DNA from: Chloroflexota bacterium
Lineage (GTDB): Bacteria; Chloroflexota; UBA11872
Assembly (NCBI GenBank): GCA_022820025.1
Contig: JAJEGF010000026.1
Coordinates: forward strand, 1-62,645
Direction: 5' to 3'
Length of the DNA stretch: 62,645 nt
The stretch's first letter is position 1, and each line of letters starts with the position of its first letter. A program made the position numbers and the translations under genes. Positions 34,197 through 42,908 of this stretch are shown in pieces. The notes under the pieces are model-generated. The model worked only from the letters and a program-made list of their open reading frames with translations, was not told the DNA's origin and searched no databases.

Positions 34197-35738
34197 ATGC
34201 GGAAAAGCCTCCAGAAAGGCTCGGTGTTGTCCTTGCAACGACGCGTGACTCGGCGCCGGGCGCTGGCTCTGTTTGGGTTGAGCATTGGTGGATCGATCGC
34301 CCTGGCGGCTTGCGACTCGCCGGGCAGTGTCGGGGAGACTGCGGCGCCGTCGGGTGGACGGACCGAGGAGACGCCGGCGGGGTCGCAGGACTCGGTGACG
34401 GAAAGGACGGCGGACAGGAGCAAAGTCGCGGCGATGACGAGTGAGCAATCGGCTGCGCGCGAGTCAGTCGAAGTCGTCTTTTCCACCGACAGCATCTACG
34501 GTCCGCGCGGGGCGGCCATGCAGTGGGGGTTGCGCCGCTTTGCTGAGATTCGGCCGGAAATTTACGTGAAGCTTGAGCCGAGCGACAATCTCCAGACTCG
34601 ATTCCTGGCAGATAGTCTGCCGCATGTTGCGCTCGTGCATCAGCATGATTTCCTGAGGTTTCGTGGAGACGGGACATTCACTGAGGTGACTGACTTACTT
34701 GAACAGATGCATGTTGACAACGACGACTACTACTTTCTGCCTGACACGCACACGTTCAACGATCTTGATCACTCATTTCCGCCAACGCAGACGGATAGTG
34801 CCCCGCAGTACGGAATGCCGTTTGAGTTCGAGATCAACGGGTTTGTGGGAAACATCTCCCTGGCAGAGGAATCCGGTGTCTATTTCCCTATCAGCATAGA
34901 CTCGTGGACCTGGGACGACTGGACGCAGTGGGACGCGCAGATGACCGATGCTGACGCTGGTACCTACGGATCTTGGGCGCGACAGGACTATCAGTACCAG
35001 TACTTGCCGCAAATGTACTCCAACGGTCTCAAGAAGCCCTTTGATGACGGCCTAACGAAGACCATGTTCGACCAGCCGGAAGCGCTGGAAGCCTGGGAGT
35101 ATCTGATCAACAAGATATTCCAACATCGAACGTCGCCGCCGGCCGATCTAATAAAGACGCTTTCGGGCGACTATCAGGATCTGTTTACGGCCGGCAGGAT
35201 TGGCATCTGGCCTTCGGGCCGCGTCTACTCGACCGGGTTTTCGCTGCCGTTTATCAAGAATCGATTCCGCTGGACGCTGCTCCCGGCGGTAGTCGCCGCA
35301 CGTGGCGGCCCGCCCGGGCATGGCGCCCACGCGGAACCAAACCTGATTACACGCCGCGCTTCGCTCGACGGGTTGGAGGAGCCTTCGCTGGCGCTGGCCG
35401 TCTATCTGGCGAGCGAGGAGTTCCAGGGCCGCGTTGGGATTGAGCGCGGGCACATGCCCGTACACAAGGCGGCCCTGAGAGTGCCGGAATCTCGTAGTCC
35501 GCCACCGGAAGGTATGAAATGGCTGAAGGTTTATGCCGACCGGCCGGACAATCGTGGGCTGTTCCCGTTTCACTCCTGGCGGGACTGGTGGATTCGGCAC
35601 CAGCAGATTGGGAGGGCCGGCTGGGAAGGCAGGCAGGCTCCGGCGGCGGCGCTGGCGGCGTGCCAGGCATGGGGTGTGGAGCATCTGTCGTCGTATGAGG
35701 GGCCCACGCCGTTTGTGCGTGAGCCGGTCTATCCGTAG
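34197..35738 (+). CDS. Tat-exported lipoprotein resembling an ABC solute-binding protein (paralog 1)
   Basis: A 513-residue predicted lipoprotein. The N-terminus has a twin-arginine signal (RRVTRRRALALFG) and lipobox LAAC near residue 39, so it is exported folded and lipidated. The mature part resembles family 1 extracellular solute-binding proteins (LPHVALVHQHDF, WTWDDWTQWDAQMTDADAG, FTAGRIGIWPSGR). It shares long blocks with the next gene and the one at 38448-39971: GPRGAAMQWGLRRFA, GLTKTMFDQPEALEAWEYLI, EFQGRVGIERGHMPVHKAAL. No permease or ATPase lies nearby, so the transport role is open. Substrate unknown. Confidence 0.78.
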   Translation: MRKSLQKGSVLSLQRRVTRRRALALFGLSIGGSIALAACDSPGSVGETAAPSGGRTEETPAGSQDSVTERTADRSKVAAMTSEQSAARESVEVVFSTDSIYGPRGAAMQWGLRRFAEIRPEIYVKLEPSDNLQTRFLADSLPHVALVHQHDFLRFRGDGTFTEVTDLLEQMHVDNDDYYFLPDTHTFNDLDHSFPPTQTDSAPQYGMPFEFEINGFVGNISLAEESGVYFPISIDSWTWDDWTQWDAQMTDADAGTYGSWARQDYQYQYLPQMYSNGLKKPFDDGLTKTMFDQPEALEAWEYLINKIFQHRTSPPADLIKTLSGDYQDLFTAGRIGIWPSGRVYSTGFSLPFIKNRFRWTLLPAVVAARGGPPGHGAHAEPNLITRRASLDGLEEPSLALAVYLASEEFQGRVGIERGHMPVHKAALRVPESRSPPPEGMKWLKVYADRPDNRGLFPFHSWRDWWIRHQQIGRAGWEGRQAPAAALAACQAWGVEHLSSYEGPTPFVREPVYP

Positions 35739-35771
35739 TTGGAGTTGCCGAACGTGGCGCGCGGGCGAGTG

Positions 35772-37319
35772 ATGGCGGATGCAGGGCGGCCGCCGGCGGG
35801 ATCGCGCGTTTCGCGGCGCCGGGCGATGCGTCTGCTGGGGCGGCTGGGGTTCGGAGCAGGCGGGACTCTTGCCCTGGTGGCCTGCGGCTCGCCTGACGGC
35901 GTTGTCGAGGTCGCCGCGCCGGCTGGCCAAGGGACCGAGGCGACGCCTACCGCTACGCAAACTCCGGCCCCGATTGAGAACCAGGCTGCGAAGAACGTCA
36001 CACCAGCTAGGGACGAACCGCCGGCTCAACGCGACTCGGTGGAGGTTTCCTTCGCGACCGCCAGCAGAGCCGGACCGCGCGGCGCAGCGATGCAGTGGGG
36101 ATTGCGGCGCTTTGCCGATATGCGTCCAGACATTTCGGTGAGGGTGGAGCCGGAGTCTCCTCTGGGGACTCGCGTGGCGGCGGGAACAGCGCCGCATGTG
36201 GCCCAGGTGCAGCAGCAAAGCTATTGGTACTTACTGGGAGTAGACGCCCTCACTGAAATCTCCGGTTTGCTGAATAAGATGAACGTGGTGAAGGCGGACT
36301 ACTATTTCGTCCCAGACACTTATACGTGGAATGACCTTGACCACTCGATCCCACCGCCAAGGCTGATGCAGGGGCCGCAGTTCGGCATGCCATTCCAGAT
36401 CGAAATCAGCGGTCTTGTCGCCAATGGCACGCTGGCCGACGTCGCAGGCGTGAGCCTGCCGGACAGCGAGAATTCATGGACATGGGCCGACTGGTCTGAG
36501 TGGGACGCGAAGATGACAGATCCTGAAGCTGGCACCTATGGGACGTGGGCACGTCAGGACTATCACCACCAGTACATGCCGCTGATGTACTCCAATGGAC
36601 TGAGGAAGCCATTTGACGACGGCTTGACCAAGACGATGTTCGATCAGCCGGAAGCGCTGGAGGCTTGGGAATACTTAATCGGCAAGATTACTGTGCATCG
36701 CACGTCGCCGGCATACGATGAGACGCCTACAGTTTCCGGCGACCAGTCCAATCCCTTTGCCGCGGGCAAGATTGGGATTTGGCCCGGGGGGCGGGCGTTC
36801 TCAACCGGCTACGGACTTGCAAAGATCAAGGAACGTTTCCGCTGGACCCTGCTGCCCGAACCCCTGGCCATTCGTGGCGGTCCCCCCGCACATCTCGTAT
36901 CGGAAACTCCGAACGTGGTCACCAACCGCGCCACACGCGATGGGTTGGAGGAGCAGGCGACGGAGTTGACTGTCTACCTAGCCGGCGAGGAGTTTCAGGG
37001 CCGAGTCGGGATCGCGCGCGGACACATGCCAGTGCACAAGGCCGCCATCGGGGCGCCCACGTCAGTTGCGCCGCCGCCGGACGGGATGCGCTGGCTGAAG
37101 GACTATGCCGATCGCCCAGCCAATCGCAGTCGGTTCTACTTCGGCACATGGTGGGAGTGGTGGCAGCACAACAGGACAATTGGATCGCGGGCATGGCGGG
37201 GCGAACAGGCGCCGGCGGGGGCACTGGCTGCCTGCCAGGCATGGGGCATCAAGCATCTGGCGGAATATCAAGGCCTTGGAGGTCTGCAGCCATTTGTGAG
37301 TGCGCCGGTGTATCCATAG
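35772..37319 (+). CDS. Tat-exported lipoprotein resembling an ABC solute-binding protein (paralog 2)
   Basis: A 515-residue paralog of the preceding gene, about 33 nt downstream and in the same orientation. Signal: SRRRAMRLLGRLGFGAGGTL ending in lipobox LVAC. Conserved blocks are GPRGAAMQWGLRRFADMRPD, GTWARQDYHHQYMPLMYSNG and GVARGHMPVHKAA-type sequence near residue 420. The ATG at 35772 places the Tat signal correctly; an earlier in-frame TTG (35739) also exists. A recent tandem duplication is likely. Function is probably binding of an external solute; substrate unknown. Confidence 0.78.
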   Translation: MADAGRPPAGSRVSRRRAMRLLGRLGFGAGGTLALVACGSPDGVVEVAAPAGQGTEATPTATQTPAPIENQAAKNVTPARDEPPAQRDSVEVSFATASRAGPRGAAMQWGLRRFADMRPDISVRVEPESPLGTRVAAGTAPHVAQVQQQSYWYLLGVDALTEISGLLNKMNVVKADYYFVPDTYTWNDLDHSIPPPRLMQGPQFGMPFQIEISGLVANGTLADVAGVSLPDSENSWTWADWSEWDAKMTDPEAGTYGTWARQDYHHQYMPLMYSNGLRKPFDDGLTKTMFDQPEALEAWEYLIGKITVHRTSPAYDETPTVSGDQSNPFAAGKIGIWPGGRAFSTGYGLAKIKERFRWTLLPEPLAIRGGPPAHLVSETPNVVTNRATRDGLEEQATELTVYLAGEEFQGRVGIARGHMPVHKAAIGAPTSVAPPPDGMRWLKDYADRPANRSRFYFGTWWEWWQHNRTIGSRAWRGEQAPAGALAACQAWGIKHLAEYQGLGGLQPFVSAPVYP

Positions 37320-37641
37320 GGGACGACTTCAGTGCCGTGCCGGCCGACCAGGCGGGCACGGTAGCCCTCGCCGCGGCTGGCGCCAAGGACCTGGTGGCTG
37401 GAGACATCGCCCGCCAGGCCACGTCCGCGGCGAGCAAGCTTGAACAGGAGGCACCCGCGTGTGCCTTTGCGACCAAGGCTGACGTGGGCATTGGCGTCCG
37501 AGTTGTAGCTCTCCATGTTCGTGTAGTGCTTTTGGCACGCTTGACGATGAAGGGCGGACGCAACTGCCGTATCGTGCCCGACAGCCGAGCGGCCGTTCGC
37601 GTAGGATTGGGCGTGCGCGAGGCGGAGTCGAGATCGAAGCG
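37320..37641. other. Intergenic stretch, no gene called
   Basis: The 322 bp between paralog 2 and a tiny lipoprotein gene has open frames on both strands, but none looks like a known protein. A minus-strand frame reading MESYNSDANAHVSLGRKG, then GCLLFKLARRGRGLAGD is the most protein-like and may be an old fragment. I see no clear regulatory element. Confidence 0.35.
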
Positions 37642-37881
37642 ATGGCTGCTTACATCAAAGCACCTGAGCAGATAGCACGGCGGCGGTTGCTGCGTGCGGC
37701 GTCGGTTTCGACTCTCGTCGCGGCGAGCGGCGGAGTTCTGGGTGCTTGCCTGGGCGACTCGTCACGCGATGAGGACGGGTACTACAAGTTCGCCCGCACG
37801 CGGGCGCGGGGAACTTATGAGTACGACCCGCAGGAGCGCGAACGGCTGCGGCAGGAGTACCAGCCGAGTGGCGGTTCATAG
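37642..37881 (+). CDS. Tiny Tat lipoprotein (1)
   Basis: A 79-residue protein consisting almost only of an export signal: ARRRLLRAAS twin-arginine region, hydrophobic core VSTLVAASGG, lipobox LGAC at about residue 35, and a mature charged tail of about 44 residues with many Arg, Glu and Tyr (YEYDPQERERLRQEY). No family recognised. It recurs in type with the genes at 38049 and 40338, all lying among the large solute-binding-like lipoproteins, so it may be an accessory subunit. The ATG at 37642 follows GAAGCG only; no strong Shine-Dalgarno. Confidence 0.6.
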   Translation: MAAYIKAPEQIARRRLLRAASVSTLVAASGGVLGACLGDSSRDEDGYYKFARTRARGTYEYDPQERERLRQEYQPSGGS

Positions 37882-38048
37882 TCGCATGACGATACCTGCA
37901 CCGTCGGCTGTGGAATTGGGGCTTGAGTCGAAGGTCTGGAGCGAGGCGCTCCGGGATGTGCCGGTCTGCATAGGCCGCATTGCGTTGATGTAGTGCGGAT
38001 ATACTTCAAGGTCATAGTTGAGGCTGCATCCGCACTCGCGAGGTTCTT

Positions 38049-38255
38049 ATGGCCAACGACACGGATCGACGAGTCCAGACTGCATCCTGGGCTGGTACGC
38101 GAATCCAGCGACGCCGGCTGTTGACGTTGGGCGCCGCTGTTGCAGCCACGGTTTGGGTAGCGGCCTGTGCTCCGGAAGACGAAGGCGCCGGAACCCGCGA
38201 CAACCCATTCCCGTATAGCGAAGAGCGAACGAACCGGCTGCGTACGCGCATGTAG
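38049..38255 (+). CDS. Tiny Tat lipoprotein (2)
   Basis: A 68-residue protein with twin-arginine signal IQRRRLLTLGAAVAATVWV, lipobox VAAC and only about 28 mature residues (APEDEGAGTRDNPFPYSEER). A possible -10 TATACT lies at 38000-38005, about 44 nt upstream. It ends before a strong terminator at 38380. No known family; grouping with the other two tiny lipoproteins is from shared architecture, not sequence identity. Confidence 0.6.
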   Translation: MANDTDRRVQTASWAGTRIQRRRLLTLGAAVAATVWVAACAPEDEGAGTRDNPFPYSEERTNRLRTRM

Positions 38256-38379
38256 CCCCGCCGCGCGGCGTCAGTGGTGCTGTGCGTCTCGATGCCGCGC
38301 GTCCACGATACTTGCATACGGCATTCTCTCGGCCTGATCTCAGGAAGCCAGTGGCGGCTGCGCGTGAGCGATCCAAACA

Positions 38380-38411
38380 TCAAGGCCCGGCGCCGAAGCG
38401 CCGGGCCTTGA
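38380..38411. terminator. Bidirectional hairpin terminator
   Basis: A 14-bp perfect stem (TCAAGGCCCGGCGC paired with GCGCCGGGCCTTGA) with a CGAA tetraloop. It sits between the convergent tiny lipoprotein gene and the large lipoprotein gene at 38448. A T-run is lacking, but stem strength and position support a terminator for both strands. Confidence 0.8.
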
Positions 38412-38447
38412 CTCTGTCGGCGTCCGATGGAAGGACGCTGGCCAAGT

Positions 38448-39971
38448 CTAGAGCGGCGGGAAGCCGAACTTCTGGCGACCCTCGTTGAGCAGGTCGCGCT
38501 GACCGGCAAGCGACGTCCGTACGAGGTTCTTGGCCTCCTCAATTACCTGGTCGACGGACTTGTCGCCCAGGTAGGCGGCGTCTGGCGTCTTGCGCCACTC
38601 GTACATCTCCCACCAAGCGGGGAGCGCCATCATGAGATGGCGGTTGACGTTGCCAACGTCAGCGTAGGCCTTGAGCCACTCCATACCCTCGGGCGGCGGC
38701 GCCTTGGCCTCGGTCGAATCGTATACGCCCCGATGCATGGGCAGGTGGCCACGGTCAATTGCCACGCGGCCCTGATAGACCGGTCCCCCGAGGAAGAGGA
38801 TGAGGTCGATCGCTTCCTCGATGGTCCCGTAGCGCTGCGCGCCGTTCGTGACCAAGTGCGGTTGGTCGTTCCACTCGTGGATTTCCTCGCCAAGCGACGC
38901 GAGCGGCATGGGGCCGAGCGACCACTTGAAGCGGTCCTTGATGCGTGGGACGTGGTAGCCGGTGGTGTACACCACGGAGCTTAGCCAAGACCACACCTTG
39001 CCGGCGGCGAACGGGTTGCCGAACTCACCCGCCAACCGCTTGTTGTCGGCGAGTGGGAAGGAGACATTCTCCTTGTGGATCAGACCCACCGAGAAGTTCA
39101 GACCGAAGTCGCCACCGTTGTCAAAGACGGCCAACTCGGTCTCGTCCGCATTGCGCATGGCCGTGGCACCCGACATGAACGCCATGGGGCTCCAGTGGAA
39201 TTCGTAGCCGTTGTGGGCCCAAGTGCCCCACTGGTCGATGTCGGGATCGGTTACCTGCTTGCAGGACTCAAGAAACTCGTTCTCGTAGGTCCATCCCTCG
39301 CTGGGGAACTGGACGCCGTACTCCTCGCCCATCGTGGTGTTCATCACGATGCCGCCGAGCGCGCCCTGGAACGGCATTCCAAACTGCGCGCCCTCTATTA
39401 CGTTGGAGGGATTTGACCCCTCGTCGTGGGCGTGGTCGTGATTGACGGTATACAGGTCGGGGATGAAATAGTAGTCCTCGGGGACGTAGTCGTCGCGCTT
39501 GGCCAGGCCGTCGTTGATTTGGGTGAAGCCACCGTCGTTGACGAAGGCGCCGAGCATGCCGCCGTCAAGCATGGCCACTTCCGCCTGGGTGCCGGCGGCC
39601 ATCTGCAACGGGAACACGCTGGTGGCGTAGTCGGCCGGTTGCGGAATGAACTTGACGAAGATGTTCGGCCGCAGGCTGGCGTACTGTTTGAGTCCCCACT
39701 GCATGGCCGCGCCGCGTGGGCCGGACGTGTGGTCGCCGACATAGCTGAGGGTGACGGTTTCCGGCTGGGGCGCCTCGGTCATTGCGGGCGCAGGTGTCGC
39801 GGCCGGCTGCGCGGGTGCCGCCGCAGGAGCGGCCGCTGCTGCCGCGGGTGCCGCAGGTTCAGGTTCGGGCTCCGACTCACCGCAGGCCGCCAGGATTGCC
39901 ATGCCGCTAACGCCAATGGCGCCTGTGCCGGCAGCGCGGAGAATAGTGCGCCTTGACGGGCGATTGCTCAT
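38448..39971 (-). CDS. Tat-exported lipoprotein resembling an ABC solute-binding protein (paralog 3)
   Basis: A 507-residue lipoprotein related to the two genes at 34-37 kb but in opposite orientation and more diverged. Signal SRRTILRAAGTGAIG with lipobox LAAC near residue 29, then an Ala/Pro-rich linker (about 35-70), then GPRGAAMQWGLKQYASLRPN, AQFGMPFQG, YQGRVAIDRGHLPMHRG and PPPEGMEWLKAYAD. The ATG at 39971 is well supported by GGAGGGG about 6 nt upstream. A predicted solute receptor or surface lipoprotein. No transporter genes are adjacent. Confidence 0.82.
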   Translation of the reverse strand: MSNRPSRRTILRAAGTGAIGVSGMAILAACGESEPEPEPAAPAAAAAAPAAAPAQPAATPAPAMTEAPQPETVTLSYVGDHTSGPRGAAMQWGLKQYASLRPNIFVKFIPQPADYATSVFPLQMAAGTQAEVAMLDGGMLGAFVNDGGFTQINDGLAKRDDYVPEDYYFIPDLYTVNHDHAHDEGSNPSNVIEGAQFGMPFQGALGGIVMNTTMGEEYGVQFPSEGWTYENEFLESCKQVTDPDIDQWGTWAHNGYEFHWSPMAFMSGATAMRNADETELAVFDNGGDFGLNFSVGLIHKENVSFPLADNKRLAGEFGNPFAAGKVWSWLSSVVYTTGYHVPRIKDRFKWSLGPMPLASLGEEIHEWNDQPHLVTNGAQRYGTIEEAIDLILFLGGPVYQGRVAIDRGHLPMHRGVYDSTEAKAPPPEGMEWLKAYADVGNVNRHLMMALPAWWEMYEWRKTPDAAYLGDKSVDQVIEEAKNLVRTSLAGQRDLLNEGRQKFGFPPL

Positions 39972-40147
39972 GCGTTCCCCTCCCTGGAAGCAAGCGACTT
40001 CAGGTTGCGCCGGTCTTCGGCCACTATCCTCCCGGCGACGCTCCACCAAAGGGTCGGAGTACCCGACGCCGGTCGACGCTTGCCTCAAAGCACCGTGCGT
40101 GCAAATGCAGCTTGTTCTATTTCGAACTACACGTCAAGTGGCTTATC

Positions 40148-40175
40148 TTGACCGGAAGTGAGCAGGCGATATCTA
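40148..40175 (+). promoter_or_regulatory. Possible promoter for tiny lipoprotein (3)
   Basis: TTGACC (40148-40153), a 16-bp spacer and TATCTA (40170-40175) in the 366-bp divergent region between paralog 3 and the tiny lipoprotein gene at 40338. The match to consensus is moderate, and the implied leader is about 155 nt. The remainder of 39972-40337 shows no gene. Confidence 0.35.
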
Positions 40176-40337
40176 GTCTGGACCAGAATCATCTCGAGGA
40201 GTCCAGGAATTTGCCGTGGCTTTGAATCCGCGTAGGGTGCGGAGCTTCGCCGGACGCTGCAGCTGGTGCCTCGGCTCGAAGTCGATCCGCGATCCATAGG
40301 CCAGCGAGGGGCAAGACAGATGGAGGTTCGAAGCGAC

Positions 40338-40598
40338 ATGCGACGCAGGGCTGGACCGAAGGCTTTGTCAGTTTGGGAGTCAGCCGCGAGGTTCAGGCGT
40401 GGCAAAAGTGTCTGTCCCGGTGTTAGTCGGAGAAGCGCGCTGCTCACGATTTCCGGCATGCTGCTGGCAGGTGCGCTGTCCGCCTGTGCCGAGAAGCCGC
40501 CGCCCGCAGAGGTGACTCCATTCGCTTTTCCGGCTGTGGGTGCGGGCCAGAAGGACACAGCGCAGTTCGGCGCACGCAGCGGCCCCACGGTTCCCTGA
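40338..40598 (+). CDS. Tiny Tat lipoprotein (3)
   Basis: An 86-residue protein: a basic leader with VSRRSALLTISG, hydrophobic stretch MLLAGALS and lipobox LSAC near residue 52, then about 35 mature residues (AEKPPPAEVTPFAFPAVGAG). It has a longer N-region than the other two. ATG at 40338 assumed; an in-frame ATG lies six codons upstream at 40320, with GAGGTTCG in between. Unknown function, same architecture as the other tiny lipoproteins. Confidence 0.55.
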   Translation: MRRRAGPKALSVWESAARFRRGKSVCPGVSRRSALLTISGMLLAGALSACAEKPPPAEVTPFAFPAVGAGQKDTAQFGARSGPTVP

Positions 40599-40751
40599 TC
40601 GTCGACCGGAATTCGCCCACTTCTCGGCTCTCGACGATCCGGGGATAAGCGATCCGGGTCGCAAGGCGACCTTGGCGGCCACTCGTTAGACTGGACGTCG
40701 TGAAATCAATCCGTCGCCGTCGAGAATTGATCGGCGCGTGAATCACGTGCA

Positions 40752-42617
40752 ATGAACCGTCGCACATTGCTTGTGGCCGGGCTCGGGAGCGCCGTGGCCG
40801 CAGCTCCCGCGGCATTTGTCGCCACCCTGTTGGCGAGGCAGACGGACGAGCTTGCGGCTGGGGCAAGCGTTGGCGGAGTTGACGTTTCCGGGCTCAAGCC
40901 TGAAGAGGCACTGCAGCGCCTGGAGGCAACCTGGCGACCTTTTCTTGAGAGTCCCGTCGTCTTCAAGTTGGACGGTCGAGCCTGGCGGCCAGCCGGCGCC
41001 GACATAGGTCTTCGAGCTGACTTTCGGACGCCGCTGCGTGAACTCGTATTTTCGCGCGTGGCCGGTGGGGTGCTGAAACGTCTGGCCGGGGAGGCGTCGG
41101 GCACTAATCCCGCGGCCCCAGTCGTTACGTATGACCGGACCGTGGCTCGCAGCTACCTGCAGGCCCTTGCGGCCGGGTTCGACCAGCCCTCAGCAAATGC
41201 GGCGTTACAGGTTCGCAACGATGGGCGGATGAGTCTGACGCCGGGCCGGGCTGGCCGCGTCGTGGATGTGGAGCAGGCGCTGATTGAGCTGGAGGCCGGG
41301 TTGGCACATCGGGCTGTGGGCCACGTAGTTGACCTGGGCTATCGCCAAGACGAACCGGACGTGACGACCGCTGACGCTGAAGCGGCGTTGGAGACCGTGC
41401 GCCAGATGATTGGCCGACCGATCTGGCTTGAGCATGGATCTGGCGGCTGGACGCTAGAGCCGGCGCAACTGACGGCGGCAGTGGAAATACGGATCAACCA
41501 GACAGGCATACATCCCAGCATCGAGGTCACGCGATTCAACGACCTGTTCTTGAAGATGGAAGACACGCTTTCCGCCGAGCCGCGGCACGGGATGTTCGAG
41601 TTTGACGAGAAACAGGATCGGGTGTTGGCCTTTCAGCCCGGCCATCCAGGGCAGCGACTCGATCGGCCGGCATTGGAACGAGACATCCTGGACGCCGTGC
41701 ATCGGCCGGGTGAGCGGCGTGTGCAAGTCCCTGTGATCCTGTTGAACAAGGAGTTCGACACGTCTTCGAACGCCCTGGGCATCAAGGATCTGCTTGGCGT
41801 CGGTTCGTCGATCTACAAGGGCTCGCCGGACTACCGGGACCACAACATTGCGGTGGGCGCGGCCAAGCTGGATGGAATGATCGTGCGACCGGGCGACACG
41901 TTTTCCTTCAACGAGCGTATTGGCGCGTTCACGAAAGCCGAAGGCTGGGTGGAAGGCAGCGTGATCGTGGAGGACAGAACCGAACAGGGAATCGGGGGCG
42001 GCATCTGCCAGGTTTCAACCACGCTCTTTCGGGCCGTCTTGGCTGCGGGACTGCCGATCGAGGAGCGCTGGCCGCATCTCTACCGAGTTCGCTACTACGA
42101 GATGGGTAGCTCCCCAATTGGCTATGACTCGACGATCTTTTCCCCTGGAGTCGACCTCAAGTTCAAGAACGACTTCGAAGACCCGATCATGTTGCGAGTG
42201 CTGATCGACCGGCGGCTTGCGACCCTGGATTTCGAGATTTGGGGTACCGCCGACGGCCGGAAAGTCACCCTGAATAAGCCGCGCCTCTGGGATTGGGAAG
42301 ATCCACCGCCGGATGAGGGCGTTGTGAATAGCGAGGAAGAGCCGGACTTTGAAGAGCAGTTGGAATACGCCAAGGAGGGCGTAAAGGCCTCGATCACCCG
42401 CACCGTCGTCCTGGCCGATGGTGAGACCCGGACCGGCACCTTCCTCTCGACCTACGAGGCGTGGCCTAACCGGTATGTCGTAGGCATTGACGAAGCACGG
42501 GAGAGGTTTCCCGTGGCATTCAACAGATGGGTGGACGAAAACCAGGAAGAGGCGGCGCGGTGGGGCGCGACCAAGGTGCCCGGCGTTCCGTCGGACCCCG
42601 ACGCGCCTTCAGGGTAA
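40752..42617 (+). CDS. VanW family protein with peptidoglycan-binding-like domains
   Basis: A 621-residue exported protein. The N-terminus has a Tat-like or Sec signal/anchor (MNRRTLLVAGLGSAVAAAP), followed by two PG_binding_4-like regions (about 30-310; GVDVSGLKPEEALQRLEATW is the hallmark), then the VanW domain with GDTFSFNERIGAFTKAEGW, GIGGGICQVSTTLFRAVLAAG and YDSTIFSPGVDLKFKND. A C-terminal G5-like region follows. VanW proteins occur with glycopeptide resistance and cell-envelope genes; the enzymatic role is not settled. Transcribed alone toward tRNA-Pro. Confidence 0.9.
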   Translation: MNRRTLLVAGLGSAVAAAPAAFVATLLARQTDELAAGASVGGVDVSGLKPEEALQRLEATWRPFLESPVVFKLDGRAWRPAGADIGLRADFRTPLRELVFSRVAGGVLKRLAGEASGTNPAAPVVTYDRTVARSYLQALAAGFDQPSANAALQVRNDGRMSLTPGRAGRVVDVEQALIELEAGLAHRAVGHVVDLGYRQDEPDVTTADAEAALETVRQMIGRPIWLEHGSGGWTLEPAQLTAAVEIRINQTGIHPSIEVTRFNDLFLKMEDTLSAEPRHGMFEFDEKQDRVLAFQPGHPGQRLDRPALERDILDAVHRPGERRVQVPVILLNKEFDTSSNALGIKDLLGVGSSIYKGSPDYRDHNIAVGAAKLDGMIVRPGDTFSFNERIGAFTKAEGWVEGSVIVEDRTEQGIGGGICQVSTTLFRAVLAAGLPIEERWPHLYRVRYYEMGSSPIGYDSTIFSPGVDLKFKNDFEDPIMLRVLIDRRLATLDFEIWGTADGRKVTLNKPRLWDWEDPPPDEGVVNSEEEPDFEEQLEYAKEGVKASITRTVVLADGETRTGTFLSTYEAWPNRYVVGIDEARERFPVAFNRWVDENQEEAARWGATKVPGVPSDPDAPSG

Positions 42618-42748
42618 GACTGGTGGCTCAGGGCTCGGGCCCTGCGGCGTTACCGACAGCCCGCCTCGGCTGACCATTCACACGCCGCATAGACTCCAAC
42701 TGGGCATTTGGCCCATCCGCTATTTCCTGGCGATAGGATGGGCGAATA

Positions 42749-42822
42749 CGGGGAGTGGCGCAGCCTGGCAGCGCGCGGCGTTTGGGACGCCGAGGTCGCG
42801 AGTTCAAATCTCGCCTCCCCGA
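42749..42822 (+). tRNA. tRNA-Pro(UGG)
   Basis: A 74-nt tRNA with CGGGGAG/CTCCCCG acceptor stem, D-arm GGCGCAGCCTGGCAGCGC, anticodon loop TTTGGGA (anticodon TGG), T-arm GCGAGTTCAAATCTCGC and discriminator A. CCA is not encoded. TTGGCC at 42708 with GATAGG about 18 bp on may be its promoter. Confidence 0.97.
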
Positions 42823-42908
42823 CCCAGGCCGGGAATCCGGGGCGCAAGATCAAGCCGCGATCCGGCCTAAGCCAACTTCCACTGGTGAACTGCGGCGGCC
42901 GACGCGGC

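Noticed and set aside
33454-34248. Plus-strand frame of 264 residues opposite endonuclease III
   Set aside because: Antisense to a clear nth gene with Fe-S cysteines and catalytic Lys/Asp; Gly/Asp-rich mirror composition.
40127-40588. Minus-strand frame of 153 residues opposite the third tiny lipoprotein
   Set aside because: No protein-like features; the plus-strand frame has a signal peptide and lipobox.
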